From NCBI RefSeq assembly GCF_947179165.1, contig NC_077240.1, positions 75,239,501 to 75,303,500 on the forward strand: 64,000 nt of DNA. The letters are read 5' to 3'. How positions within the stretch are numbered: position 1 is the first letter of the stretch; each line of letters opens with the position of its first letter. Source of the DNA: Solanum dulcamara. Lineage: Eukaryota; Streptophyta; Magnoliopsida; Solanales; Solanaceae. A program made the translations under genes and the position numbers. This document shows, piece after piece, positions 1 through 12,484 of this stretch. Under the pieces are notes generated by a model. That model was given only the letters and a program-made list of their open reading frames with translations. It had not been told where the DNA came from and made no database searches.

Positions 1-867
1 AAGGTGAACCTTAGTACGGCCTTTCATCCCCAAACGAATGGCCAAGCGGAGCGCACCATTCAGACATTAGAGGATATGTTGAGAGCTTATGTGCTTGACT
101 TTAAAGGAAATTGGGATGATCACTTACCTCTCATAGAATTTGTATATAATAATAGCTATCATACAAGCATTTAAATGGCTCTTTATGAAGCTTTGTATGG
201 GAGGAGGTGTAGATCACCCATTGGGTGGTTTGAAGTTGGTGAAGTTGAGTTGATTGGGCCTGATTTCGTTCACCAAGCCATGGAAAAGGTGAGAGTTATT
301 CAAGATAGGTTAAAGACAGCCCAAAGCCGCCAAAACTCTTACACCGATGCAAGGAGGAGAGACTTAGAGTTCGAGGTGGATGATTGGGTATACTTGAAAG
401 TGTCACCCATAAAGGGTGTCATGAGGTTTGGAAGGAAGGAGAAGCTTAGTCCCCGATACATTGGTCCTTACCAGATTGCAAGGCGAATTGAGAGTGTCGC
501 CTATGAGTTGGAGTTACCCCTGGAGCTCATCTCTATTTATCCGATATTTCACGTTTCGATGTTGAAGAAGTGCTTAGGCGATCCCTCATTGGTAGTCCTT
601 ATTGATAGTATTGGAATTAAGGATAGCTTATCCTATGAAGAGGTTCCAGTCCAAATTCTTGATCACCAAATTCGCAAGTTGAGGAATAAAGAGATCGCCT
701 CAATCAAAGTCCTATGGAGAAATCAGTTCGTTGAGGAAGCCACGTGGGAAGCGGAGAAAGATATGAAATCTAAATATCCCCATCTATTCGTGCCTACCAA
801 TGAGAATGTTGAAGGTAATGCTCATTCCCTTGACTTGAATTCATTTGTGCATTTTGAGTTTGGATAG
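1..867 (+). pseudogene. Ty3/gypsy Tekay-type chromovirus integrase C-terminus with chromodomain (partial)
   Basis: This is the 3' end of a pol gene whose 5' part lies outside the window. Frame 1 opens inside the integrase core, with the family-typical [19 protein letters not shown] stretch that carries the catalytic Glu. It then reads MALYEALYGRRCRSPIGWF, the DWVYLKVSP...RYIGPYQI GPY/F-type C-terminal domain, and a group II chromodomain (VLWRNQFVEEATWEAE...KYPHLF). Chromodomains of this class direct integration towards heterochromatin. An in-frame TAA at 172-174 interrupts the reading frame just before MALYEALYG; other family members have a sense codon there, so this copy is dead. It matches the minus-strand element at 52430-55512 closely in order and motif content. 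It is followed directly by a polypurine tract and a 3' LTR. The family assignment is confident. Confidence 0.9.
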
Positions 868-965
868 TAATTTTTATTTGAGAAATTGATCGGTTGATGA
901 CTAAATTCTGATTATGATTTGTGCCCCGAGTCCATCCTTGATTTTTCATCATTCGAGGACGAATG

Positions 966-983
966 ATCCCAAGGGGGAGATAA
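966..983 (+). promoter_or_regulatory. Polypurine tract of the Tekay element
   Basis: A purine run (CCCAAGGGGGAGATAA) lies immediately 5' of the LTR and would prime plus-strand DNA synthesis. The same purine core flanks the other Tekay copy, read on the minus strand at 52300-52315. Confidence 0.8.
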
Positions 984-1401
984 TATAACACCCCCTCAAA
1001 ATTTTTCCCTAAGATTCGGACCCTTCTTGTATTCGTGTAGGGTCGAACTCGATTATTGTGAAGTGTATGCATGAGTTAAGATGAGTCCATGAGAAATTGA
1101 AAGTGTTAGAGGTGATGTGGGGTCACAAAGGACCCCTAGGACCAAGCTAAGACCAAAAGATTCATCGTGGCTAAGTTTTAGGATGAGTTCGTATAAGGGG
1201 TCGACTTCTAACGACCCTATCTTTTGAAAGACAACAATCTGGGTGGCCCATGACCTATTAAATTAAAGGTCGTCGAGTCTTCTTTCCAACGCCGCCAATA
1301 ATGTAATTTTAGAGTTTTGAGTCAAAAGATATGACGATCCTAAGACGGACGGGTACTATAAGAATTTCAGCCCTAGATGACAACTGCTGGAAACCTGGGC
1401 T

Positions 1402-1686
1402 TGGCGCCGCAGTGGCACGACGCACCACTATCGCGCCAGGAACAAGCCTCAGTAGTTTGATCCCTGGCGCGGCACGCCACTACGAGATATGCAGGGTTTT
1501 CAAGCCTATTTTCCAGAACCCATAAAATATAGGCTTGGCGCTGTAAGGGTGCGACGCGCCACTATCGCACCACAAAATAGCCTCAGTAGTTTGGTCCCTG
1601 GCGCGATGCGCCACTATTGGGTTGTAGGGTTTTTAATCCTATTTGACTTGGCGCTGCAGTGGCGCGACGCGCCACTATCGCGCCAA
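1402..1686 (+). repeat. GC-rich palindromic module array in Tekay LTR
   Basis: About two and a half copies of a 117-130 bp unit start near 1402, 1532 and 1649. Each contains hairpin cassettes built on AGTGGCGC-(3 nt)-GCGCCACT arms, with flanking GGCGC/GCGCC. The non-palindromic phrase CCTCAGTAGTTT recurs between cassettes. In reverse complement the array matches the 193-bp modules in the Athila LTRs and internal region (25901, 32869, 35841). It is strikingly CpG-rich compared with the AT-rich surroundings. Confidence 0.85.
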
Positions 1687-1744
1687 GAGTGTTTTGGCCT
1701 ATTTTTCAGAATTTTGGAGAAAGGGTAATTTGGGAATTTGCCCA

Positions 1745-1757
1745 AATTATATATGTA
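1745..1757 (+). promoter_or_regulatory. Candidate TATA box in the Tekay 3' LTR
   Basis: TTATATATG lies about 45 bp upstream of a CT-rich leader (CTCTCTCTCTCT, 1796-1807), the layout expected at a U3/R boundary. As this is a 3' LTR, any transcript would run outward into 3413 and beyond. Assigned from composition only. Confidence 0.35.
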
Positions 1758-3412
1758 TCAGCCTTAGAATGTTTTGGACCATTATTTTCAGCTCCTCTCT
1801 CTCTCTAAAAGCCCTAAAAATCCCGCTCTTCTTCTTCAATCCTTCTCCAACAAAGATTTCATTCAAGAGCTTCAAGAAATTCAAGTTTCCCATTGAAGAC
1901 CCAACAACAAGGTTTTCTTCAAGTCTTCACTAAGGTATGTAAGGCTACCCAAAGCATGGGTTGAGTCCACCCATGTGCCCTATACTTTCTTTGAGGTTAA
2001 ATGTCCATAAGAATGAATTTCTTGGTAGGTTTATGCTCAAATGAGTCTTGTCACCTATTTAATTGATTTCTATTATGTTGATGTTGTTGAGCTAAGAAAT
2101 TTCTAAAATTTTCTTGTTAGCATGAGTCGATGGAAATGAGTTGTTAACATACTTTATTGATTTTCCATAACCATGTGATTATGTTAAATATGTCAATTTC
2201 CTTAAATGTGTTATTCCTCTTGAATTGTTGATTTAAAACCTTGAAGTTGTGATGAGTCCTAAGGATGTGATAAATGAGAAGAGGAATGGTTGAATGTGTT
2301 GGTAGATTGTTATAAATGTTTATCAAATGTGCACTTGATTGAGTTGAATTGAGGATAGAGTTGATGAGTTGGCAAGGTTCTAAATGAGACTAGCCGAGAT
2401 GACTTGTCTGAGTTGATTGGATGGAGTTTTATGAGCATGGAGTCATAGGAGGAGTATCGAGCACCGAAGCGGGTAAGAGTATAGTCCATACTCGAACCCC
2501 ATAAACTATGCCGCCAATGTAGGTAGGAATGGAACTATTAAAGTCGGATGCTTCCCGTTAGGATCGAACCGTTAAAGTCGGATGTTTTCTATTTTATTAT
2601 CCTGAAATGATAGGACTTGGCTGATCGATGGAATCCATGATTGGTGACTCATTCATACCCTGGCAAGGTATGAACGGACGTGGCAATAACGTCGGCTTGT
2701 TGTACTATCACCGGCTCATAGGTGATGGTTGTCGGATAAGAGAAACTCTCATTTAGGTCTTGATAGTACTCTGAGTCGGTTTGAGTTGAGAGACATGTGA
2801 CTTGGGTCCGTCTAACCCATTTCTTGTTAGACTCAGGACACTTGATTGAGTTGTTTCCTTCCTTTTGAGTTGATATTTCTGAGATGGTTTGACCCTTTTT
2901 GCTGTTGTATTATTCGGCCATTTTACATACTCTTATATTCTATGTACTGACGCCATTTGGCCTGCATCGTCTCATGATGCAGAGACAGGTACTAGAGGTC
3001 ATCAGTCGGCGCACCGTTGAAGATCTACACACTCCTAGCTACTTGGTGAGCCCTCCTAGCCTCCGGAGGATGCCAAGACTTTCTTTATAGTTTTGTTTTG
3101 TTTTCCTTTATTTTTTGCTTGTTGGTAGCCATGGGCTTGTCATTGGCACCTCCTAGATTATTGATAGAGGCTTCATAGACCGGAGTGTAGAAATGTTGGA
3201 TTGTTCTTTTGAGTAGTTCTTCTATAACTAGTTGTTGAGTTGATGGTTATTTTGCCTTTGGCCCTAAATTATGAATAGTATTTCATTGATTGAATCTTCC
3301 GCGGAGAGAATGTGATTGAATGAATGCGTGACTGTACCATGTGGTTCGCTTGGAGGCCAGAAATGGCTTTCGAGTGCCGGTCACGCCTAGGTTACCCTCC
3401 CGGGGCGTGACA

Positions 3413-4551
3413 CTTACTGACCTTGTTGATTCGGTCACCTGACGAATAGAAAAGACCCAAGTTTTGGAGTGATTGTGTTTGAATTGAGGCAAGTGACCTT
3501 CTAAAATTATGTAAATTTTGTAAAATCCTAGAATTTTCTTTCTTGTATGTGTTGGGAGTAATGGATATGAGGTGATGGGTTATTATTCATGTGAATTAAC
3601 CTTAACAAATAAATGGGGTTAATAAAAAGGCTTTGTATGGTATTGTTGTGATCGAAAATGTGAAGTGTCTTAATCTTGATATTGATGCGTATTTGGTGAA
3701 ATGTCTTGATAGCTTCATTGTGATTGTGAACTTAATGAAAATCTCTTTTTCTCATCATTGATAACGGCAATTGGTTTAAGTTACTTGCTTATTTGGTTGA
3801 TCCTAATTATGCTGAAAAGGGGGTATTAAGACTGAGATTTGATGACTTATGTTGATGTGATTAATGTAAATAATGGTATTGATATACTACCAGAAACGTG
3901 TTGTGATTTATCTTGATATAAATTTCGTGTTGTTGTGGACATCATCATATTCTCATTATTTGTGTGAACATGTCTATTTGCATTGGTTTTGGAACACTGA
4001 TGAGTCCCATTTGATGATTATGGCGAAGAAAAATGATTCTGACGATTTGATGTTTATACCGAAGGTAAATGGTTTTGATGATGCCAAGAAAAATGGTATC
4101 GAGGATTGATGATTATAGCAAAATAAAATGATTCTGGTGGATACATGGACCTTGTGAGTGCCCCATGGGTTCTGACTTGCTAGTCAGTGGATATGTATCA
4201 TTAGGACAAACATGCTTCACTATACATGATTTCTCATTGCATTGCACATCATTTATCATTTGTATACTTGTGTATACCCCTCGTTATTTATGTTATTAAC
4301 ATACTTGATATCGATGACTTATTTGGTTATGTTGATGAACTGTTGTTGACCTAAGTGCTATGTGGACTGTGAACTCTAGGTTAGGTTGATTTCTGTATAG
4401 GTTGTAGTTGAAGAGGTTCATTAGGGGTGAAAGGAGTTCTTGTATTCTATGAGATTTGCCTTGTTTTGTTAGTTGGCTTGCCGAGTATCGTGTTGTTTGG
4501 TACTCACTCCTTCCTTCTATACTTGTGTAGGTTATGAGATCGGACAGTGAG
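3413..4551 (+). mobile_element. Old LTR-like fragment, left half
   Basis: There is no coding capacity here. The stretch resembles the R/U5 part of an LTR: a TACTCACTCC...TATACTTGTGTAGG phrase and a short pyrimidine-rich block near 4500. The 5 bases at its end (GTGAG, 4547-4551) are repeated at 46854-46858. After removal of the nested block the sequence would run on into 46859-47179, which ends in GTGTCATTACA, a plausible LTR terminus. The family is not identified. Confidence 0.4.
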
Positions 4552-5344
4552 TGTTGACACCCAATTTTGACTATCCACAAACATACATTAGTTATTGAGT
4601 TTCTTCAATTTTATACAATTTTAAAATAATTTGCTTGCGAAAAATCAAAATATTTTAAAGTTATTTCAAAGCTATTTTAAAGTAATTTTGACATTTTATA
4701 ATTCTTGAACAATATATATATTTTTATATAATTATTTATATAACTATTACCTTTTATCATTATTCGAAAATAGTCTCAAAAAGATTTTTTTTAGTTAAAT
4801 ATTTTGTTAATTAGTTTGGCTTAATTAATAGATTTATATTTTAATTAATTATTTTACTTTGTTAGAATTACGAAGCTCGTTAATTAATTAATTTTAATTC
4901 GTCTTATTTAATTTTTAGCCGATTTTACTATTCAATTTGGCTAAATTCATAATTCATAGTGGATGAATTCGTAATTCGATTGGTTATAATTGAAACCTCA
5001 TGGTCATTTTTTAATTTATAATCTTAGCCATATTTTATTCTTTTGTTTCCTCCCAATTTTAACCCATTTCCTTTTCAATTCCCAAACCCATTACCCATAA
5101 CTCCAAGTCCTACACATGTATACAATCTACCCCTAACCAACACCTACATGTATAATTCCCTCACAATACAACACCTATCACTAACTAACATTCCCAAATT
5201 TCCCAATTGCCCTTAATTCCTAATCCAATACATCAATTACCCTCTAACCTTCAGCACACCATCCCACGTGTCAACATAAAATATACATACCCCAATTCCA
5301 ATTCCAATAATTCCAAGACCCACCAATACATTAACCCATTATCA
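4552..5344 (+). repeat. Ogre-like LTR, 5' portion up to the LINE insertion
   Basis: AT-rich U3-like sequence starts TGTTGACACCC and becomes C-rich on this strand from about 5040 (repeated AACCCATT and CCCAATT motifs). It contains CCACGTGTCAACA near 5264. It continues at 12611 on the other side of the LINE. No gene is present. Confidence 0.5.
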
Positions 5345-8300
5345 CAATTCCCACTTAATGTTTATCCTTTTTAATCTTCTTCTCCTGAAGCTTGCCATTC
5401 CTATCTTGTCTAGCTTTATGTAGCCCTTGGTTTCTTGTGGAAGTTGTTGAAGGTTGTAGAAGTGTTGTGTATTATCAAGTGTATGGATGTACTTAGATAA
5501 TGTATCAGCTGGAAAATTTGCTTCCCGAAAAACATGTTTGCATTGGAAGTATTCTAGCAGTTGGACCAGTTGTTGGAGTTCATTAACGTAGTTTTGAATG
5601 TTCCAGGGTGGTTTGATGTCCAGATTCAGCCACTTGATCACAAGTTCCGAATCTACTTCCAATATTACTCTATTATAACCATGTTGAATGCACCAATTAA
5701 TGCCAAAACTGGTTGCCTGCACTTCCGCTTGATTATTTGTTCCAACTCCCAAAGGAGAGGCAAAAGCATATATCAGATTACCCTTATGATCCCTTACTAT
5801 GCCTCCTGCTCCTATCTTTCCTGGGTTGCCTATGGCACTCCCATCAGTGTTAAGTTTAACTATGTTAGGGGGGGGTTTGAGCCATTTAACCTGGGTTACT
5901 TTTATGTCATGCTTATAGTTTTCTATCCAAATAATTAGATCCTTCCAAGCTGGTGGCCATTGGATATATGGAAAAGCTGTAGTAATAAGCATGTATATTT
6001 CTTTGATTATATTGAACTTCACCCTAGTAGTACTAGATTTCTTTCCTCCATATTTACTTGCACACCTGTTCTTCCAGATATTCCGATAAATAAATATAGG
6101 GAGGGCTTGCAACATGAGTTTATGTACAGCATTGTTTGGTTTGTAGGTCCACCATCTCATCAAGATGTCTCTAATGGAGTTGTGGTCCTGCCTGATTCCC
6201 CCCCAGTTGGAGAAATATGTCCAGATGTGTTTAGCAAAGCTTCCCGAGACAAATATGTGATCTATGTTGTCCAAACCAGGCCTGTAGCAGCACGAGCACT
6301 CTGCGGTTTCTCTCCCAAAAGAAATCAGTTTATCATTGGTTGGCAGTTTGTGTCTCAATGTTCTCCAAAGCAAGAATGAAGCCTTGAAAGGGATGTTAGC
6401 ATGCCATGTCATCCTATCTATCAATGTCTTGTTTTTTTTCTTTCTCACATTTTCCCAAGCTGATTTACAAGTGAAATTTCCACGTGATTGCAGCTTCCAT
6501 TAAGCTTGATCTAATGTGTTTTGTTGGTACATGATTTTAGTATTGAGAATTGTGTGTATCATGTGTTGAGGGGCCTGTTGCCTGATTTTCTCTTCATTCC
6601 ATTTTCCATTTGTCATGAACATGGAGACAGTGGAGTTGTTGAATCTTGGAATATATTCATAGTGATTGGCTAGACGGCCAATACCCAGCCAATCGTCCCA
6701 CCAGAAACTGCACTTTCCTGAACATAAGTTCCACTTAATGTGAGGTTCTATGTCACCTTTGTTCTTCATCATGTTCTTCCACATGAGAGATTGACCTGTA
6801 TGCCACTTTTTTGTGACAGGGTGAGCTCTTTGGCAGTATTTAGCTCTCAAGAAATCCCCCCATAAAGATCTCTTAGTTCTGAACAACCACCAATGTTTGT
6901 ATTGCATTGCCAGGCATATATCTTCCAAGTTTTTTACACCAATACCTCCCTCCTCATATGGTAAGCTAAGGGTTTCCCAAGAGGCCCAGTGATACTTCCT
7001 TTTCTCCTTATCCCAACCCAAGAAGAAGTCAGCTATAAGGCATTTTATTTGTTTCAAAGTGGTTCTGGTAGGGGTTATGGCAGATAACAGATGTATAGGA
7101 AGTGATTGAAGCACTGATTTGATCAAAGTGGCTCTCCCCCCATAGCTTAGCATCTTTGTCTGCCACCCTTGAATTTTAGCAATCACTTTTGAAACTATAC
7201 CAGTGAAATATATGACCCTTTGTCTTCCTATATACAATGGACATCCCAAGTATGTCATAGGCCCATGAGTGCATTTATAACCAGTGATGGTCACTACTCT
7301 ATCCATTATATCAACAGGTGTATTGGTAGGGATTAAGATTTGGCTTTTGTCCTTATTAATAAGCTGCCCAGAAATGCCTTCATACAGCTGAAGAGTCTTC
7401 ATGATGAGTTGAAGAGAATACTTGGAAGTTGAGGTGAAAATAATAATGTCATCTGCAAAACTCAAATGGTTAATTTGAGGACCCCTTTTCTCCATTTGAA
7501 AACCAGTGTATAGATAGTGCTGATGAAGGTTGTTTAACATTCTGGTCAGCACCTCTGCACCAAGAACAAAGAGAGCAGGAGAGAGTGGGTCTCCCTATTT
7601 GAGACCTCTTGTTGAGTGGAAAAAACCATGCCTGCTGCCATTTATGATGACAGAGTACCAATTGTTAGACATTATTCTCCATACCATGTCTATGAAGGTT
7701 TCCCCAAATCCCATCTTTCTCATGACAAGACAGATAAAGGACCATGAGACTCTATCATAAGCCTTGGCCATGTCAAGTTTAATAACCACATTATCTCCAA
7801 TTTTGGGTTTGTTTATGTTATGGATAATTTCTTGAGCCAGCATAATGTTCTCAGATATGCTCCTTCCTTGGACAAATCCAGACTGATTATCAGAAATAAG
7901 ATGTGGAAGGATGGGAGCTAGTCTGCTACTAAGGAGTTTGGAGATTATTTTGCTACTAAAATTGCTGAGAGATATAGGTCTGAATTCAGATAGTCTATTA
8001 GGATGTTCAACTTTTGGGATTAGAACCAGACATGCATGGGAGACGTATTTTGGGATGTCATGGCCATTAAAGAAAAATAGAATCAGCTCCAAAAGGTCCT
8101 CACTGATAATGTCCCAGCATACCTGGAAAAACTTGCCACTCATCCCATCAGGACCTGCAGCAGAAGTACCACTCATAGAGAAAATCACTTTCTGTAACTC
8201 CTCTTTAGTAGGTACCTTTTGCAACATATGGTTTTGATTGTCACTGACCTTTCTAGGTATGTACTTAAGGAAATCTTCATTGATTTTCTTGTTGTCTGTA

Positions 8301-9508
8301 GTGAATATCTTTTCAAAGTAATGACATGCAGCCTTGGCAATTTCCTCATTTCCCTGAATACTATTACCCTGATCATCCTCAATTTTGTGAATATACAGTC
8401 TTCTCCTTCTCCCTCTAATGATAGCATGGAAGTAATTGGAGTTGGCATCCCCTTCCTTAAACCATTGGAGTTGAGTTTTTTGTTTGAGGATGGATTGCTC
8501 TATCTTTAGATACCTGATGTATTTGGCATTGATCAAGTTCAACTTGGTTCTATTATCTTCGGAGTTATCACTGATTATTGCATCCTCAGCCTCTCTAACT
8601 TTTGTCTCAAAATCAGTGATGGAAGAGAAAATATCACCATATTCTTGTCTTGACCACTTACTCAGAGTGCTTCGCACTCTTTTCATTTTTTCCTGAAATC
8701 TTGTCATAGGATTTCCTGCAGCAGGTTTTCCCCAGCACGTTTTCACTACATCAAGGAAGCTATCATTATCAACCCAACAGTGTAGAAACTTAAAATATTT
8801 AGGGGCATTGTTCTGTCTCTCTGCACACTCCATGAATAAAGGGCAATGGTCTGATCCAGTGGAAGCTAAATGAGTAATAGTAGTCATAGGCATCATGTCT
8901 AACCACTTATCATTTACCATAGCTCTATCTAGTCTCTTCCAAATCCTGGCATCATTCTCTCTGTTGTTACACCATGTATACTTTGCACCATGAAAACCCA
9001 AGTCTATGAGTCCACATGCTTCAATAGTACTTATAAATTCAAAACTTTTGTTCATGTTGTAGGGTATGCCCCCCAGCTTCTCTTCAATGCCAGTGATTAC
9101 ATTAAAATCCCCTATTGTACACCATGGTTTGCCTACATTGGAATATAGTAGTAGTTTATCCCAAAGATCTCTTCTCAAATGATCTTTACATTTAGCATAA
9201 ACAAAGGTTGTGAGATAGGTAATATGCCATGTAACATGTTTGATCTCACAGGTAATCTGCTGCTCATCCTGATCTATAATGGAGCATGTTACATCTTTAT
9301 TCCACAAGAGCCAAATTTTATTGTTGGAATTATGAATAGCACTGTCCATATTAAGCTGAATTTTATGGGAATTGAGGTGTGATTGGTTTGAGAATGGTTC
9401 AAGAATTGCCATCATAGATATTTTGTGATAGTCTTTGAGTTTTTGGAGTCTATCCAGTGAACCCTGAGTATCAATACTCCTTGCATTCCAACATATGGTA
9501 TTAATCAT
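5342..9508 (-). pseudogene. LINE ORF2: endonuclease, reverse transcriptase, RNase H
   Basis: One frame of about 1390 codons is broken by two in-frame stops. The start is the ATG at 9508, giving INTICWNARS, the usual opening of plant LINE APE-type endonucleases. IGDFNVI and GSDHCPLF follow in the endonuclease domain. The reverse transcriptase fingers/palm includes GFVQGRSISENIMLAQEI and the catalytic FADD (in HLSFADDIII). A TAG at 7595-7597 splits the RT motif just before GDPLSPALF. A TAA at 6500-6502 lies before a zf-RVT type zinc-binding region (WHANIPFKASFLLWRTL, with later Cys/His). The C-terminus is a plant RVT_3 RNase H (LNTDGSAIGNPGKIGAGGIV). The start codon overlaps the ORF1 stop as ATGA. 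The protein frame ends inside the target duplication, which is abnormal. Confidence 0.9.
5345..5359. repeat. LINE target-site duplication, left copy
   Basis: CAATTCCCACTTAAT, 15 bp, is repeated exactly at 12596-12610. It delimits the LINE insertion at 5360-12595. Confidence 0.9.
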
Positions 9509-12484
9509 TGAGACTTATTTGATTTGGACCTTGTTTTGATGCCACTTTTGCAAATAGCATTATCCGAACTTGTTGTGTTATCTTGTTGTTTCTTTTTCCT
9601 ATTTTCTTGCTGACCCCTGGTAGACAGAGCCCTCCTTTCCTCCTCTTCTTTTTGAACCTCATCATATTGGTCAGGATCTTCCTCATCCTCAGAATGTGTG
9701 ACTCTGTATTCATCTGTTAGTTCTTGTGGAGTAATTTCCTTGTTAAGGGCACATTTTCCAGTATCCGGTTTCTGAATTTGCAAGCCTGTCACATGGATGC
9801 CTGCATGTTCCACCACCAGTACATCATGTAAGCTCTGTTGTCCTGATTGCATTTCTTTAATAATTTTCTTCTTCAACGCATCCCTTTTCTTTTTACTAAG
9901 GGCTAATGTAGCCTTGTTGTTAAACGCCTGAGGACTCTCATTTTGCCTTTTCGGATCCGGGGGTTCCTTATCCATTGTGTAGCAGTCCTCTTCTTGTTGT
10001 GAGTATTCATTGTACCTCTCCTTTCTGGTTACAGTTGTAGTAGTTACCTCTGTGGTAGCAGGAGCTCTAATGTCTTTCCTAGGGTCAACCAAAGTACTTT
10101 CCCTCCCTCTGGTAACCCCTTCCTGCAAGTTAGTGGGTTCCTCCTGTATTCCCCTATCCTCACCTCCATAAACTACAACAGCTACATCATTCACAACATT
10201 AAAATTATTGGGGGAGCCATGGGTCTGTGGGAGAGATAAGTCAATACCTGGCTCCTTCATTTTTGTAATATTGCAGTCATCCTCAAGTGTATCATTTGTG
10301 TCAGCATTTAAACCAATAATCGGGACTTGGGGGTGTGGGAGAGATAAGTCAATACCTGAATCCTTCCTTTTTGTCGTATTGCAGTCATCATCCAGTATGT
10401 CATTTGTGTTAGCATCTAAATCATTAATGGGGACTTGGGGGTGTGGGATAGATAAGTCAATACCTGAATCCTTCCTTTTTTTTGTTGCAGTCGTCATCCA
10501 TTTTGTCATTTGCATCAGCATCTAAGCCATTAATGGGGACTTGGGGGGATGGGAGAGATAAGTCAATACCTGTTTGCTTTGCTAGATTCTGCTTTGATTG
10601 AACATTCTTTTGTTGTTCCTTCTGTCTTGGTTTTTTCTAAATTTGCCATTCTTGTTGTTCCTCCTTGTTTTTGTTCCTATTTTGGTGCTGTCTCTGTCTC
10701 CCAGCTTGATTTTCTTTTGTACCTGCATTAGTTAAAGATATATTATTCTCATACATTTGTACAGTGGGTAAGGGACATACCTGGTTGTCATCTTCTTTCC
10801 TGGTTTTATTATTCTTTGCTTCTTCAGCTCCTTTCCTTTCTTCATCTCTCCTCTTGACATTACATCTTGTCATAGTATGTCCTTGATGCTTACAATAAGA
10901 ACAGTATTCAGGTAAACCTTCATATTGTATAGCTTGCCATCTGCCTTTATTGTGATCCTCTTCATCAATTCCTAACCATACATGTTGAGGCCTTTCCTTG
11001 GTGATATCCATTTGTATCCTTACTTTTGCAACACTGCCTCTAGTTTTTTTAAGAGATGCTGCATCCAGGTACAGGGTTTTACCAATCGGGTCTAAAAGGG
11101 TGGTTATAAACTCTTTATTGTAACAATGCCATGGTAGTTCTGGTAGTATGACCCAAACTGGTACGATAGGAGTTTCCTCCTCTGGCCTAAAGGTTGGAGT
11201 CCACAATTGTAGTCGCATAAGTTGCCCATCAATATACATTTTCTGTTTATTCCAGAATGAAATATGATCTTCCTCATTATCAAGATCAATGTAAATGTGT
11301 CTTGCATTGAAATGTGCAATTTTGACACCTCCCGTGAGTTGAGTCTGCTGAATAAAGCTTCTTCTGATAAGCTCTATCTTGGGCATTGTATTGGTGAATT
11401 TTCCTATTAAAGTATACTTACATCTAGACGCAAGTTTCACAAAAAAGTCTTCCTTTTTATAGATTATAGCTGGTAGGCCCTGTCTTGTGGTGTAGATAGG
11501 AGGTGAAATATTAATAGGCGCTTCGGTTCTATTTTGGTTAACTCTTAGTCTAGTCGCATAAGTTTGTATAACTGTGAATGGACTTGGTTCTGGGATAGAA
11601 TCTATTTTGGGGCTTTGCAACTGGGGTAGCTGTTTTGATTTTGTGTGAGGTTTGTCATTTGAATTCTGGATATTTGGTTTATACTGAGGGTTGTGTTTAA
11701 CAAAGTTGGATGTTAGCTTGGTAAGATCATGGGGGAGTTGAGTCTTGTTAGATGCTGAATTGTTATGATTAATCTTGGTACTGTTATTACATGCATCATT
11801 TTTTCCTATGTTGTCCTGAGTATCAGTTTCTATAGCGATAGGATTCAATTCATTTTCACCCTTATTTTCCTTATTATTCTTAACCTCTTGTTGTACAGAA
11901 TGGGTTACCTCTTTCGACTTATGTTCAATCGGAATAGATACACTCTTACTTGGATTGATTTGGATATTGCTCCTTGTCGTTTCTTCACTGTCGACATTCG
12001 ACTGTTTCGAGGTCCTTTCCTGTGTGGCATTTCCAGCACCAGTTGATACGCTCGCCGAGTCTTCCACATTTTGTGTACCTGTGTCGAATCTCTTCAAATT
12101 CAAGAAATTCTCATCTGAGTTAGAGAACTCTTTATCAGAAGAACCACTCTCAGTATCTGAGTCACCTTGGGTATCCCCAGATTTTCCAATTGGGAGTGTG
12201 AAATCGTTTGAAATTTGTTGTGTATCTGATTGTTTAGAATCAGACTCCGCGTCTTTACCCTGAGTTTCACCATTGCTTCTATTTTGTGACCAGAAGATGA
12301 TTTTTTGTGCCCAAGCTAGTTGCTCCTTCGAAATCTCTACAGGGGTCGCGTTGTAGCCGATATACGAAGAGCTACGAATGGAATTAGGTGTTGATTCCAG
12401 TTGGGTCTTGTTCCTGGGTGAGAGAGGCTCCTCTTGGACTAAGTCCGGTGGTCTGCGGAGTGCCGCCGGCGGCGATAGAGCCAT
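9505..12484 (-). pseudogene. LINE ORF1: DUF4283-like and CCHC zinc knuckle nucleic-acid-binding protein
   Basis: Starts MALSPPAALRRPPDLVQEEP at 12484. The N-terminal half is Ser/Thr/Asn-rich and low-complexity. A DUF4283-type RNA-binding fold follows (FVKLASRCKYTLIGKF... to WVILPELPWHCYNKEFI), then a zinc knuckle (YCSYCKHQGHTMTRCN). These domains package LINE RNA. The frame stops at a TAG at 10637-10639 (after EEQQEWQI) but stays open beyond it, into repeats with the phrase GIDLSLP. An A-run near 10475-10490 then shifts the frame, and the rest (to 9505) is read in another frame. One nonsense and one frameshift therefore separate the pieces. The C-terminal part is acidic and Lys-rich and ends SNKSQ, with its TGA overlapping the ORF2 ATG. 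Confidence 0.85.
10215..10575 (-). repeat. Fourfold tandem repeat inside LINE ORF1
   Basis: About four units of 105-111 bp encode repeats of roughly 36 residues containing GIDLSLPHPQVPI and an acidic DDDCN tail. The unit core (GATAAGTCAATACCTG on the + strand) recurs at spacing close to 108 bp. The unit nearest the 5' side is the most diverged and carries the A-run frameshift. Confidence 0.85.

Larger units (their letters stand above)
984..3412 (+). mobile_element. 3' LTR of a Tekay-type element
   Basis: The LTR begins at TATAACACCCCC (the usual TG start appears mutated to TA) and ends at GGGGCGTGACA, giving about 2.43 kb. The terminal stretch CACGCCTAGG...CCCGGGGCGTGACA matches the end of the complete minus-strand Tekay LTR at 50144 and 57017. 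The 5' partner LTR is outside the window, so the target duplication cannot be tested (right flank CTTAC). The LTR contains a TATA-like motif, a pyrimidine-rich leader near 1800 and an array of GC-rich palindromes at 1402-1686. ORFs inside it are not genes. Confidence 0.85.

Noticed and set aside
1331..1933. ORFs at 1331, 1489 and 1643 as genes
   Set aside because: They overlap the LTR hairpin array and leader and have no family similarity.
5561..12263. Plus-strand ORFs of 60-139 codons over the LINE
   Set aside because: They are antisense shadows of the LINE ORFs, whose domains are clear on the minus strand.
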